Below are positions 1 through 8,778 of a stretch of DNA of 19,913 nt, in pieces. The notes under the pieces were generated by a model. It had not been told where the DNA came from, ran no database searches, and was given only the letters and a program-made list of their open reading frames with translations. The position numbers were made by a program, and so were the translations under genes. The stretch spans positions 1 through 19,913 of the forward strand of contig JAZRKJ010000045.1 in assembly GCA_045646245.1 (NCBI GenBank). The letters run 5' to 3'. Position 1 is the stretch's first letter. Each line of letters starts with the position of its first letter. This DNA comes from SIG607 sp045646245 (lineage in GTDB: Bacteria > Bacillota > Clostridia > Oscillospirales > Acutalibacteraceae).

Positions 1-29
1 TCGGTTGTTCGTTTTATTCATATTCACAC

Positions 30-89
30 GCCGATAAATCGGCTACACCTCATCAGTCACTTCGTGACAGCTTCTCCTCGAGGAGAAGC
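30..89. repeat. Three-hairpin interspersed repeat at the 3' end of ruvX
   Basis: Three perfect inverted repeats lie in a row: gccga-taaa-tcggc (30-43), gtcac-ttc-gtgac (56-68) and the 20-bp palindrome gcttctcctcgaggagaagc (70-89). Such compact strings of hairpins are typical of small dispersed repeats in Clostridia genomes, and this one resembles elements I associate with gut Clostridia, but copy number cannot be seen from one window. It supplies the last ~15 codons and stop codon of ruvX and could act as that gene's transcript end, although no clear T-tract follows on the minus strand. Confidence 0.6.
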
Positions 90-501
90 CGTTTCTTCTA
101 AACTTCAGATAATCCTCCAGAATCATTGTGGCTGCAACGGCGTCAATAACCGCTTTCCGCTTTTTGCCTCTTGTGTCGGTGGCGTTTAAGGCGGCGTGAG
201 CGGAAACGGTGGTAAAGCGTTCATCGTACATTTCAACCTTTATTCCGCTGATGGCTTCTATTTTTTCGGCGAGGTCCTTACATTCCTGAGCGCTGTCCCC
301 AAGGCTTCCGTCGGTACGGCGGGGAAGACCCACGACAATAAGCTCGGCAGAAAGCTTTTTTGCTTCTTCGCAAACCTTTTCCGCCAGACGTTGGGGGTTA
401 TATTCAGTTATAACGGTGGAGGGAAAAGCAAAGCTTTCGCTTTTGTCGCTATAAGCGATACCGGTGCGCGCTTTACCGCGGTCAACGCTCATAATTACCA
501 T
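43..501 (-). CDS. ruvX: Putative pre-16S rRNA nuclease / Holliday junction resolvase RuvX (YqgF family)
   Basis: A 152-residue protein of the YqgF/RuvX RNase-H-fold family, whose members process the 5' end of pre-16S rRNA and were first proposed as Holliday junction resolvases; it is cytoplasmic. The family landmarks are present in order: the first-strand acidic site MSVDRGKARTG (D7), VGLPRRTDGS (57-66), DERFTT (93-98) and the C-terminal acidic site VIDAVAATMILEDYL (D120). The ATG at 501 is chosen because GAGG (512-515) lies 9 nt upstream; an in-frame TTG at 516 has no better site. The final residues, about 138-152, are encoded by the hairpin repeat rather than by conserved ruvX sequence, so the natural end was probably replaced or extended. 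Usual family length is about 140 residues. No neighbour is visible downstream. Confidence 0.93.
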   Translation of the reverse strand: MVIMSVDRGKARTGIAYSDKSESFAFPSTVITEYNPQRLAEKVCEEAKKLSAELIVVGLPRRTDGSLGDSAQECKDLAEKIEAISGIKVEMYDERFTTVSAHAALNATDTRGKKRKAVIDAVAATMILEDYLKFRRNGFSSRRSCHEVTDEV

Positions 502-531
502 AAAAATAAACCTCAATTTTTCTTTTTTTAT

Positions 532-560
532 ATTGTACTCCTTTTTAAAAAATGATTCAA
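532..560 (-). promoter_or_regulatory. Sigma-A-type promoter of ruvX
   Basis: On the minus strand TTGAAT (555-560) and TACAAT (532-537) are separated by exactly 17 bp, about 30 nt ahead of the ruvX start. Each box matches the consensus in at least four of six positions. Confidence 0.6.
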
Positions 561-613
561 GCCTTGACTTTGGAAATTTTTAATGGAAAGGGTAATTATT
601 TAACGATTTTTTA

Positions 614-643
614 TTGCAATTGATTATTTTTTTTGTGTATAAT
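614..643 (+). promoter_or_regulatory. Probable promoter of the giant surface protein gene
   Basis: A perfect TATAAT (638-643) is preceded at 18 bp by TTGCAA (614-619). The start codon is at 751, so the transcript would have a leader of roughly 100 nt. The -10 is convincing and the -35 only moderate. Confidence 0.5.
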
Positions 644-664
644 ATTCTATGAAAGAGTGTAGTG

Positions 665-729
665 TGAGGTACTGTCCTCATTTTTCTCAATAGATATAGG
701 TGACTGTGACCGAAAAATTCTTTTTTCGG
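665..729 (+). promoter_or_regulatory. Leader hairpins ahead of the surface protein gene
   Basis: Two inverted repeats lie in the leader: tgagg/cctca (665-669 with 676-680), followed by ttttt, and ccgaaaaa/tttttcgg (710-717 with 722-729), which sits just upstream of the ribosome site AAGGAGG (736-742). The first stem is only 5 bp, so an attenuator is possible but weakly supported. I recognise no known riboswitch. Confidence 0.25.
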
Positions 730-750
730 CACTTTAAGGAGGCAAAAATT

Positions 751-3700
751 ATGAAAAAAATACCTGTTTCACGTTTTAAAAAGCTTCTTTCCGTCTTTTT
801 GACGGCAATAATGCTTTTTAGTATGATTCCTGTGTCCCAGTTTAATGCGAGTGCGGCAAACGATAGCTTTACTAAAGTTACCGACCCATTCACTCTTAAT
901 GACTGGAAGGTGTTCTTTGGTCCCGACGCTACCAATACTACTTGGGCGGGCGGCGTATGGTCGGACAAATCAGTGTTTAGTACCGCCGCGGAATATATTG
1001 CCGCTACCGATGAGGCTGAAGGCAATGATTTTCGTCTTTCCGTTGGGGAGGATAACTTCCTTGTTGCTCTTTCGACCATTGCATCTTCAAAGAGTATAGA
1101 GGGTTATTCTACCTTGCCTACAGATACTATTCTTGTGCTTGACCTTTCGGGCAGTATGAACGTAAGTCAGGGAACCGACCCTTACGTTACTATGGTTAAT
1201 TCTGCAAACTCGGCTATTGAAACCCTTTTAGGTCTTAATGCCAATAACCGAGTAGGCGTTATTGCATACAGCGGTAATACCTCCTTTGGTGATTCTGCAA
1301 CCTCTACCGCCACCGTTATTCTTCCCCTTGGCAGATGGGAAAAGGGTATTGACTCTAACAACAACCGCGTTTATCTTACTTCGTCTTGGCGTCAAAACAA
1401 CAGTAACAGATACGGTGTTAAGGTAGCAAGCGGTGTTACCGGTACCAAAGCCGAGGGTGTAACCGCTACCTTCAGTACAAATAACAGTAAGCGCGTTGAA
1501 GGCGGCACCTATACTCAGAACGGTATATTTAAGGCTCAGCAGATGTTCAGCGAAGTTACATATACCTCTGTTCAGGACGGCGTTCAGGCAGGCGCAAAGC
1601 GTAAGCCCGTTATGGTGCTTATGAGTGACGGCTGTCCTACTGCGGCTACTACTAATTATTCTAATGTTGGTGAATCTGACTCCGGCGACGGCGGTGAGGA
1701 GGAATACGGCAGTAACGGTATTTCGTTTTTAACCCAGCTTACCGCTGCCTGGGCAAGAGATAAAATTGAAGAAAAATACGATGCAGAACCCCTTGTTTAC
1801 ACCTTGGGACTTAACGTTGGCTCCAAAGCTCCCGCTTTAAGCCTTCTTGACCCTTCCAATAACACCTCTACCGACAGTTACTGGACTACCTTCAAGGGCT
1901 TGCAAAACAGCACCTCCAAGACTATGAGTGTAAACATTAATAATAACAGCATTGAAAACAAAACCGTAACCTATACTGCTCCCGTTAATCAGACACGCGG
2001 CTGGAGTGAAGACTACGTAACAAAATACTTCCCCGCTGACAGCTCCGATGACCTTGAAGGCGCTTTTGAGGATATTGTAGAGCAGATAGTTATTCAATCT
2101 CTTTATTACCCCACCCTTGTTGATGCCGGCGGAAGCATTAACCACGACGGCTTCCTTGAATTCGATGATTTCATCGGCAAGAATATGGAAGTAAAAGAGG
2201 TAAAGGGTATTCAGTTGGGTACTACTCTTTATAACGGCGCTACCCTTGCCAGAATGATTTATTCCGGCGGTATGGGTACCGTTGATAACCCCACCGAAGT
2301 TGGTAACAACCTTGTATGGGCGGTTCAGTCCCGTATGGGTATTGAAGACGTTGCTGTTGCGCGTGAGCTTATTGGTTTGGCTTACAGAGAAGGACAGCTT
2401 TATTATAACGTTGACCAAAACGGTAACGAGGTTTACAGCAACTATATCGGTTGGTATTCCGATGAAAACGGTAAATACGTTGGTTTCTGGGACGGTAAAG
2501 ATTCTTCTGCAGACGCCGTTCCCGCCGAATTGAAGGGTAAAGCCGCTTACGCCAATAAATCCTACGGCTATTACGATGCGGTAGGCGAAGGCCACAGAAA
2601 AACCGATATGATGTACGCTACTATTCTTGTGCGCACCACCGTTGACTCAAGCAAAACCGCCGATGCCGGCGAAAACGGTGACACAAGAGTAATAGGAAGA
2701 ATCCCTGCTTCCCTTATTCCTCTTGTTGAATACGACGTTCAGCTTGAGGGAACCGACGTAATGAACCCCACATCCCTTACTATCAAGGGTGCTACTGCTC
2801 CCAGCCGTTTGCTTTACGAAGTAGGCCTCAGCAGTAAAATTGATTTACTTGATATTGAAAATACCGCTCCTGATGCTCTTAAAAAGGATGAAAACGGCAA
2901 CTACGTTTTCTATACCAACCAGTGGAACAACATAAGCGGTGAGGATTACGATTATAAGTATTCCGAAAACAAAAATACTATTTCCTTCTTTGAACCCAGT
3001 AAGGAAAACGAACGTTATTACTATAACATAGATACTCCTATTTATACCGATAAAAACGGTACTCTTTATACCGGTGATGCCGCTCCCGTTTATGATGAAA
3101 ATAATCCGCTTTACCACAGAACTATTGTGTATAGCATTGAAAACGGCAGGGCTGTTGCTAACTGGGAATACGAGCAAATTTCCGAACACGTGCTTACCCA
3201 TGCGGGCGATATTGCCAAAAAGAGTGACAATAGCTGGTACGTAACCGCGGGAACTATTCACCATTATTTCGGCGATTACGAAATGGTTAAAGACGAAAAC
3301 CGCACCGGAACTATTGTTTATTCCGATATGCCCTTTGTTCACGACCTTGAAGTTGGCGTTAACCACAATGAATACCACGTTGACTCCTTCCTCGGTAATA
3401 ACGGTAAATTAACCGTTAACCCTTACGAAGGAATTAAGGTCAGCAAAATTGCCGACGCTACCATAACCGACCGTGAACAGTCTTATTCCTTCACCGTTAC
3501 CGCCGACGTTAACGCTAATTTAACCCTTATTAAGCAAAACGCCGCAGGCGAAAGAAGCCAGTCTACCGTTGCCTTTAACAACACCCTTACCGTTGAATTA
3601 AAGCACGGAGAAGCCTTCTGGCTCGTTGGCGACGCCCTTATTGGTAAAGAGGTTAAGGTTACCGAAGATACTGACGGTAAAGATTACGAGGTATACAGCG

Positions 3701-6700
3701 TTAACGGTGATACTTCCCTTGAAGAAATAACCCTTAACGTAACCGAATCTGCTATTCCTTCTGCGGAATTTGTAAACACAATTCCCCAAACGGGCGACGT
3801 TGTTATTACCAAAACCGTAGTAAGTGATATTGAAAGTCATTTTGATGATACTTTCACCTTTGAGGTGAGATTCCAAAACGCAGGAAATAATGAATTCGTC
3901 GTTGTTTACTCAAGCGGCGCGGGTGATACCGTTGCTTCGGGCGATACCGTAACCCTTAAACATAATGAATCGGTTACTATTAAAGACCTTCCCGACGGCG
4001 CAGTTGTTACGGTAGAAGAAATAAATCTTGGCGCAGGCTTTACCGCCGATGCTATCACCAAGAGTGTAACGGTAACGGCAGGCGAAACAGGTTATATTTC
4101 CTTTACCAATACCTACGAAGCGGAAGAGACCGACCCTGCAAATATTTCTATAAATATTCATAAAAATCTTACCGATAACACAGGCGCGGCTGCTGATTGG
4201 TCAGGAAGCTTTACCTTTAAGCTTCAGCAATGGAACGGTACCGAATACGTTGATTTCGGCTCTCCTGCAACTATAAGCTATTCAAAGGGCGGAGAAAATA
4301 CCGTTGCGGTTGACCTGCTTAAGGACCAGGTTTATTACGAAGTAGGTAACAACTATTACAGAATAATAGAGGTTGTTGACCAGTCTAACGTAAATAGCGG
4401 AATTGTATACGATACCGTTTACGGACGTTTTTACGTAAGTGTTGCCGACAACGGAAACGGCAAGCTTTATATTGAAAGCATAAATCCTGTTTCCGAAACC
4501 GTAATTAACGGAAATACCGTAACCGTTGAATTTAATAACGGCTATAACGTAGACGGTGCTGCCGAAGCAGTTATTGATATTAACAAGGTTGTTAAAAACG
4601 TTTACAATCAAAACGCAAATATTCTTCCCGCAGGCTTTAGCTTCTCACTTTTTGAGACGGACGCAGATTATAATATTGTAAGCAATACTCCTGTGGCTAC
4701 TTCTCCCGTAACCGCCGCGGCGGGAAAGGCGAGAATTTCGGTACTGTACGACAGCCTTACAGATGTAAGAACTCATTACTACATTCTTAAGGAAGATTCC
4801 GGTAATATAGAAAACGTTACCTACACTAATAAGCAGTATAAGGTAGAAATAAAGGTAGACGACGTTAACGGCTATTACACCATTAACGTTAAGGTTATGA
4901 ACGAGGACGGTACAGTTGTTGATACTGCTTTTGCTTCTGCTAATGCAGGCAACATAATTGCCGTTGCAGAGGTAGACGGCGCTAATTTTGAAAACACCTT
5001 TACCCCCGAAAAAGTAACCCTTACCCCCAACCTTTCTGCTACCAAGCATTTATTGGGCAGAGCTATTGTAAGCGGAGAATTCAGCTTTGCTGTTTACGAA
5101 ACCCAAAGCGATTTTGAATTAGGTGAAAATTCTTCCGCTGTACTTACTGCTTCTGCAGATGCAAACGGTGCCATTAATTTTGGTGAGCTTTCTTATAATA
5201 AGGAAGGCGTACATTACTATGTAGTTAAAGAAATTATTCCCGAAGGTGCCGTTAACAATACCCTTAACGGTGTGACCTACGATACAAAAGAATACCATAT
5301 AACCGTTACTGTAACGGGCGATAAGGAAACCGGCAAGCTTTCTGCTGTTTCTACTATGACCTTAAACGGCGAAAATGCTTTGAATATGGTATTTGAAAAT
5401 GCTTACGTTACCCAGCCTGCTACTGCTGAAATAGTCGGCGCTAAATATTTAGACGGTATAAGGTCGCTACAGGCAAGAGCCTTTGAGTTCCAGCTTATTG
5501 AAAACGGAATAGTTATTGATACCGTTTATAACGGTACTCCCACCGACGAACACAACGCTTCCTTTAAGTTTAATCTGTCTTATGACAAAGTGGGCGAGCA
5601 CGTTTATACCGTAAAAGAAAAGTACCCCGCAGACGTTGATCAGAACGGTATGAAGAACGGTATAGTTTACGACCGCACCACATACACCGTTAAGGTAAGC
5701 GTAACCGACGACGGCTTCGGTAAGCTTCAGGCAAGCGTTGATTATCAGGGAAATAACCTTCAGTTTAACAACGAATACAGAGTTTCTCCGGTTTACGCCG
5801 AAATAAGGGGTAATAAGTACCTTTTAGGCGACAGCATTTCAAAATATGTTGAAGAAGACGCGTTCTCCTTTGCTCTTTATTCTGCAGACGATTTAAATAC
5901 TCCTTTACAGATTGTAAAGAACAACGCAAACGGAGAATTTGAATTCAGCCTTATTCCTCAGCTTTATTTTGATAAAATAGGCGGCTACCGCTTTGTTGTA
6001 AAAGAGCTTGTTCCCGATAACGCCGACGAGTTAATGGTATACGACACCGCTTACTTTGAAGTGGGAATAAGAGTGACCGATAACCTTGCAGGCAAGCTGG
6101 TTTATGAAACAGTATACAAGAAGGTTACCAACGAAACGGTTGAAACAAATGGAATTGCATTTACTAACGAATACAAAGCGGCTCCGGTTACGGTTCAGAT
6201 AAGCGGTAAAAAGTCTTATAACAAGACCCTTACCGACGGAATGTTCTCCTTTGAGCTTTATCAGGCATTAAAAAATGCCAATGGTGATGTTTCTGCCGTT
6301 GGAGAAGCGGTTCTCAAAGCCGAAAACGCAGGCGAAAGCTTTAGCTTTGCTGATGATGAGGAAACCGCTTACCTTACCTTTAATAAAGCCGGTACTTACT
6401 ACTTTGTAGTAAAAGAAGCTCTTCCCGAAGGCGTAGACCAAGATGGCAAGCTTAACGGTATTACCTATGATAAGGCTTCCAATGCCGTTACAGTAACGGT
6501 TAGTGATGCTGTAGATTCTACCGGAAGAGCTATTCTTACTGTTGCCGTAACCCCAGAAGCTGAAGACGGAATTGTAGTTGTTAACTCTTATTCCACAAAG
6601 GATACCTCCTTTGTAATAGAAGGTAATAAGGTTCTTAAGGGAAGAACTCTTAAGGCAAACGAATTTACCTTTGTTCTCTATGATGAAAACGGCGGAAAGA

Positions 6701-7077
6701 TAGACCAAGCCGTTAACGACGTTGACGGCAACTTCCGATTCGATGAAATCGTAATTGACAAGGAAGGCACCTTTACCTACACCGTTAAGGAAGATACTGC
6801 CAAAAACGAAGAGGGTATGTCTTACGACCAAAGAACCTATAAGGTAGTTATCACCGTTACCGATAACGGCAAGGGTGAGTATGAAGTCAAAGACGAATAC
6901 TTTGTAGAGGACGAAGCAAAAACTGCTGTTGAGTTCGTTAACGAATACGACGAGCCCGACGATTCTCCCCAGACCGGTGATACAAGCCATATTATTATTT
7001 GGTCTGTTATTGCGGGCGCAGTTCTTCTTTGTATCATAATTCTTCTTATTCTTTCTAAAAAGAAAAAAGAAGACTAA
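751..7077 (+). CDS. Giant sortase-anchored VWA adhesin with tandem pilin-type isopeptide domains
   Basis: A 2,108-residue secreted, wall-anchored protein. The ATG at 751 is chosen for AAGGAGG 8 nt upstream; the frame extends 17 codons further 5' without a ribosome site. Residues 1-35 form a signal peptide (basic start, hydrophobic core, ASA-A cut). A short conserved-looking block with WAGGVWSDKSVF precedes a von Willebrand A domain of about residues 120-470, with MIDAS motif DLSGSM (D131, S133, S135) and a second acidic loop MSDG (D293). From about residue 895 nine immunoglobulin-like domains follow, each opening with a Lys (for example K1138, K1432, K1565, K1689, K1820, K1960), carrying a central Glu in VVKE/TVKE-type strands and closing with an Asn in FxN-type strands (N1550, N1674, N1806, N2064). 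This is the layout of FctA/Spy0128-type pilin domains with self-formed Lys-Asn bonds. The end is SPQTGD (2072-2077), a hydrophobic anchor and KKKKED. Likely role: adhesin or pilus tip. No sortase is visible nearby. Confidence 0.9.
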   Translation: MKKIPVSRFKKLLSVFLTAIMLFSMIPVSQFNASAANDSFTKVTDPFTLNDWKVFFGPDATNTTWAGGVWSDKSVFSTAAEYIAATDEAEGNDFRLSVGEDNFLVALSTIASSKSIEGYSTLPTDTILVLDLSGSMNVSQGTDPYVTMVNSANSAIETLLGLNANNRVGVIAYSGNTSFGDSATSTATVILPLGRWEKGIDSNNNRVYLTSSWRQNNSNRYGVKVASGVTGTKAEGVTATFSTNNSKRVEGGTYTQNGIFKAQQMFSEVTYTSVQDGVQAGAKRKPVMVLMSDGCPTAATTNYSNVGESDSGDGGEEEYGSNGISFLTQLTAAWARDKIEEKYDAEPLVYTLGLNVGSKAPALSLLDPSNNTSTDSYWTTFKGLQNSTSKTMSVNINNNSIENKTVTYTAPVNQTRGWSEDYVTKYFPADSSDDLEGAFEDIVEQIVIQSLYYPTLVDAGGSINHDGFLEFDDFIGKNMEVKEVKGIQLGTTLYNGATLARMIYSGGMGTVDNPTEVGNNLVWAVQSRMGIEDVAVARELIGLAYREGQLYYNVDQNGNEVYSNYIGWYSDENGKYVGFWDGKDSSADAVPAELKGKAAYANKSYGYYDAVGEGHRKTDMMYATILVRTTVDSSKTADAGENGDTRVIGRIPASLIPLVEYDVQLEGTDVMNPTSLTIKGATAPSRLLYEVGLSSKIDLLDIENTAPDALKKDENGNYVFYTNQWNNISGEDYDYKYSENKNTISFFEPSKENERYYYNIDTPIYTDKNGTLYTGDAAPVYDENNPLYHRTIVYSIENGRAVANWEYEQISEHVLTHAGDIAKKSDNSWYVTAGTIHHYFGDYEMVKDENRTGTIVYSDMPFVHDLEVGVNHNEYHVDSFLGNNGKLTVNPYEGIKVSKIADATITDREQSYSFTVTADVNANLTLIKQNAAGERSQSTVAFNNTLTVELKHGEAFWLVGDALIGKEVKVTEDTDGKDYEVYSVNGDTSLEEITLNVTESAIPSAEFVNTIPQTGDVVITKTVVSDIESHFDDTFTFEVRFQNAGNNEFVVVYSSGAGDTVASGDTVTLKHNESVTIKDLPDGAVVTVEEINLGAGFTADAITKSVTVTAGETGYISFTNTYEAEETDPANISINIHKNLTDNTGAAADWSGSFTFKLQQWNGTEYVDFGSPATISYSKGGENTVAVDLLKDQVYYEVGNNYYRIIEVVDQSNVNSGIVYDTVYGRFYVSVADNGNGKLYIESINPVSETVINGNTVTVEFNNGYNVDGAAEAVIDINKVVKNVYNQNANILPAGFSFSLFETDADYNIVSNTPVATSPVTAAAGKARISVLYDSLTDVRTHYYILKEDSGNIENVTYTNKQYKVEIKVDDVNGYYTINVKVMNEDGTVVDTAFASANAGNIIAVAEVDGANFENTFTPEKVTLTPNLSATKHLLGRAIVSGEFSFAVYETQSDFELGENSSAVLTASADANGAINFGELSYNKEGVHYYVVKEIIPEGAVNNTLNGVTYDTKEYHITVTVTGDKETGKLSAVSTMTLNGENALNMVFENAYVTQPATAEIVGAKYLDGIRSLQARAFEFQLIENGIVIDTVYNGTPTDEHNASFKFNLSYDKVGEHVYTVKEKYPADVDQNGMKNGIVYDRTTYTVKVSVTDDGFGKLQASVDYQGNNLQFNNEYRVSPVYAEIRGNKYLLGDSISKYVEEDAFSFALYSADDLNTPLQIVKNNANGEFEFSLIPQLYFDKIGGYRFVVKELVPDNADELMVYDTAYFEVGIRVTDNLAGKLVYETVYKKVTNETVETNGIAFTNEYKAAPVTVQISGKKSYNKTLTDGMFSFELYQALKNANGDVSAVGEAVLKAENAGESFSFADDEETAYLTFNKAGTYYFVVKEALPEGVDQDGKLNGITYDKASNAVTVTVSDAVDSTGRAILTVAVTPEAEDGIVVVNSYSTKDTSFVIEGNKVLKGRTLKANEFTFVLYDENGGKIDQAVNDVDGNFRFDEIVIDKEGTFTYTVKEDTAKNEEGMSYDQRTYKVVITVTDNGKGEYEVKDEYFVEDEAKTAVEFVNEYDEPDDSPQTGDTSHIIIWSVIAGAVLLCIIILLILSKKKKED
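5014..6951 (+). repeat. Five tandem FctA-like domains inside the surface protein
   Basis: Protein-level repeat of about 115-130 residues per unit, with unit starts near K1432, K1565, K1689, K1820 and K1960. Each shows the same order: GxK near the start, FxFxLY, a glycine followed by Y-x-V-V/T-K-E, YD before a V-x-V-x-D strand, and a closing FxNxY. Units are diverged at DNA level, so this is old duplication rather than a recent expansion. Three or four more distant units lie upstream between about 3430 and 5000. Confidence 0.8.
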
Positions 7078-7088
7078 TAAAATAAATC

Positions 7089-7131
7089 CCCCGAAGAGTT
7101 GACTTATGGTGTAGCTCTTCGGGGTTATTTT
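7089..7131 (+). terminator. Intrinsic terminator after the surface protein gene
   Basis: A perfect 10-bp GC-rich stem, ccccgaagag (7089-7098) with ctcttcgggg (7115-7124), is followed by ttattttt. It starts 11 nt after the stop codon and separates this gene from the next operon. Confidence 0.9.
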
Positions 7132-7164
7132 TGTTTCAAAACTGTTAATTTAAGACGGTAACTA

Positions 7165-7193
7165 TTGACTATTTGTTCTTGCGGGGCTAAAAT
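7165..7193 (+). promoter_or_regulatory. Sigma-A-type promoter of the envelope operon
   Basis: TTGACT (7165-7170), 17 bp, TAAAAT (7188-7193). A perfect TATAAT at 7201-7206 also exists but lacks a good -35 at the right distance. Transcription would start near 7200. Confidence 0.7.
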
Positions 7194-7245
7194 GTAGATA
7201 TATAATCCATTAGAAAGAGGGATTGCTTTGAAGAAGGAGAAAAAG

Positions 7246-8769
7246 GTGAATAAAAAGCTTGTTACCGCTGCCGTTATTTTAGTGCTGGGTAACGCTTTGT
7301 TTTTTCTTACAGTATGGTTGCTGAGCAAATACGACAGAATATACCTTGACCAAGTTCTTTTTCAATTAAAATCCCCCGCCGTCGGCGCTAACCGTAACCT
7401 GACGGGAAGCGCTGTTGTGCGCGTTGGCGGCTTTACCGTTGTTTTGTCTGCCTTTGAATTTATCCTTTATGCTTTTCTCGGCGGTTATATTACCAAGTGG
7501 AAGGAAAACCGGAAACGGTATGAAAGGTATTGCGCGGGAAAGGTTTGTGAGTTTTTCAAAAAAATTGCTATTCCCGTTGCGCTTTCAACCTTGCTTGTGG
7601 CGGTAACCCTTTTTGTAGCAAAGCTTGAAGTGGTGGACTATATAAGTGTTTCTTCCACCGAATCTGACTTTATAAGGGATAATTACGTTGAGCCGTTTAA
7701 TGCAAAAATTACCTTTCCGCAAAAAAAGCGAAACCTTGTTTATATTTTCCTTGAATCTATGGAATCCACCTATGCCGACACATCGGCAGGGGGCAATATA
7801 ACCGATAATTTTATACCTGAGTTATATGCTCTTGCAGAAGAAAACGTTAATTTTTCAAAGGACGAAAAGGTTGGCGGCGCCCTTTCCTTTGCGGGTACAA
7901 CCTGGACTGCGGCGGCCATGGTTTCCCAAACGTCGGGAATGCTTATAAAGGTGCCTTTGGCAAGTGAAACCTACGGCGGCGAAAATGCGTTTTTACCCGG
8001 CGCAAGTACACTCGGCGAGGTTTTGGGCAACCAAGGCTATAACCAAACCCTTCTTGTCGGAAGCGATGCGGATTTTGGCGGACGTAAAACATATTTTACC
8101 GAACACGGAAATTATAATATTGTGGATATAAATTCCCTTAAAGCCGAAGGCAGACTTCCCGAAGATTACCGAGAATGGTGGGGTTATGAGGATAAAAAGC
8201 TTTTTGACTTTGCAAAAGAAGAGGTAATTAAGCTTTACGAAAGCGGTAAGCCCTTTAACTTTACCATGCTTACGGCAGATACCCATTTCCCCGACGGTTA
8301 CGTCTGTGAAGATTGCCCCGAAATTTACGAAAATCAGTATGCTAACGTGCTTGCCTGTTCGTCTAAAAGGGTGTTTGAGTTTGTTGAGTGGCTTAAAACT
8401 CAGCCTTTTTATAACGACACCACTATTGTTCTTTGCGGCGACCATCTTACAATGGACCCTGAATTTTTAAAGGAAACAAACCCCCAATATACGCGTACTG
8501 TTTATAACTGTTTTATAAATTCCGCCGTCTCCCCTAAAAAGGAGAAAAACCGTCTTTTCGGCACCTTTGATATGTTTCCCACAACTCTTGCGGCTATGGG
8601 CGTTAAAATAGAGGGCGAAAGGCTGGGACTTGGCGTAAATCTTTTCTCCGATACTCCAACCCTTACCGAAAAGTACGGGTTCACGGTATTGGAAGAGGAA
8701 CTGCAGAAAAAATCCCTGTTTTATAACGAGCAAATTTTGGAAATGGAAAGCCCTGAAATCATTTTTTAG
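7246..8769 (+). CDS. Sulfatase-fold phosphoglycerol transferase (OpgB/LTA synthase-like)
   Basis: About 507 residues: an N-terminal membrane part with helices near 5-26, 58-82 and 107-125, then an extracellular alkaline-phosphatase/sulfatase-fold domain. Motifs: KKRNLVYIFLESMES (metal Glu ~170), SFAGTTWTAAAMVSQTSG (nucleophile Thr in GTTWT, 217-221), TADTHFPDG (343-351) and LCGDH (396-400). The GTTWTxAxMVxQ..G form is that of OpgB-type enzymes, which move phosphoglycerol from phosphatidylglycerol onto glycans; LtaS enzymes use the same chemistry to build lipoteichoic acid. The acceptor here is unknown. The GTG at 7246 is chosen for AAGGAG 6 nt upstream; TTG at 7228 (AGAGGG 6 nt upstream) is an alternative adding six lysine-rich residues. 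It is the first gene of a three-gene operon. Confidence 0.88.
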   Translation: MNKKLVTAAVILVLGNALFFLTVWLLSKYDRIYLDQVLFQLKSPAVGANRNLTGSAVVRVGGFTVVLSAFEFILYAFLGGYITKWKENRKRYERYCAGKVCEFFKKIAIPVALSTLLVAVTLFVAKLEVVDYISVSSTESDFIRDNYVEPFNAKITFPQKKRNLVYIFLESMESTYADTSAGGNITDNFIPELYALAEENVNFSKDEKVGGALSFAGTTWTAAAMVSQTSGMLIKVPLASETYGGENAFLPGASTLGEVLGNQGYNQTLLVGSDADFGGRKTYFTEHGNYNIVDINSLKAEGRLPEDYREWWGYEDKKLFDFAKEEVIKLYESGKPFNFTMLTADTHFPDGYVCEDCPEIYENQYANVLACSSKRVFEFVEWLKTQPFYNDTTIVLCGDHLTMDPEFLKETNPQYTRTVYNCFINSAVSPKKEKNRLFGTFDMFPTTLAAMGVKIEGERLGLGVNLFSDTPTLTEKYGFTVLEEELQKKSLFYNEQILEMESPEIIF

Positions 8770-8778
8770 GAGAGAATT

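Noticed and set aside
1837..2595. Long minus-strand open frame (252 codons) opposite the adhesin gene, and similar ones up to 6990
   Set aside because: They lie antisense to a gene with clear domain structure, lack ribosome sites and have low-complexity Val/Asn/Gly-rich composition caused by codon bias of the sense strand.
5014..6951. Tandem DNA repeats or a CRISPR-like array within the adhesin gene
   Set aside because: Repetition is at the protein-domain level with units over 300 bp and diverged DNA; there are no short direct repeats with spacers.
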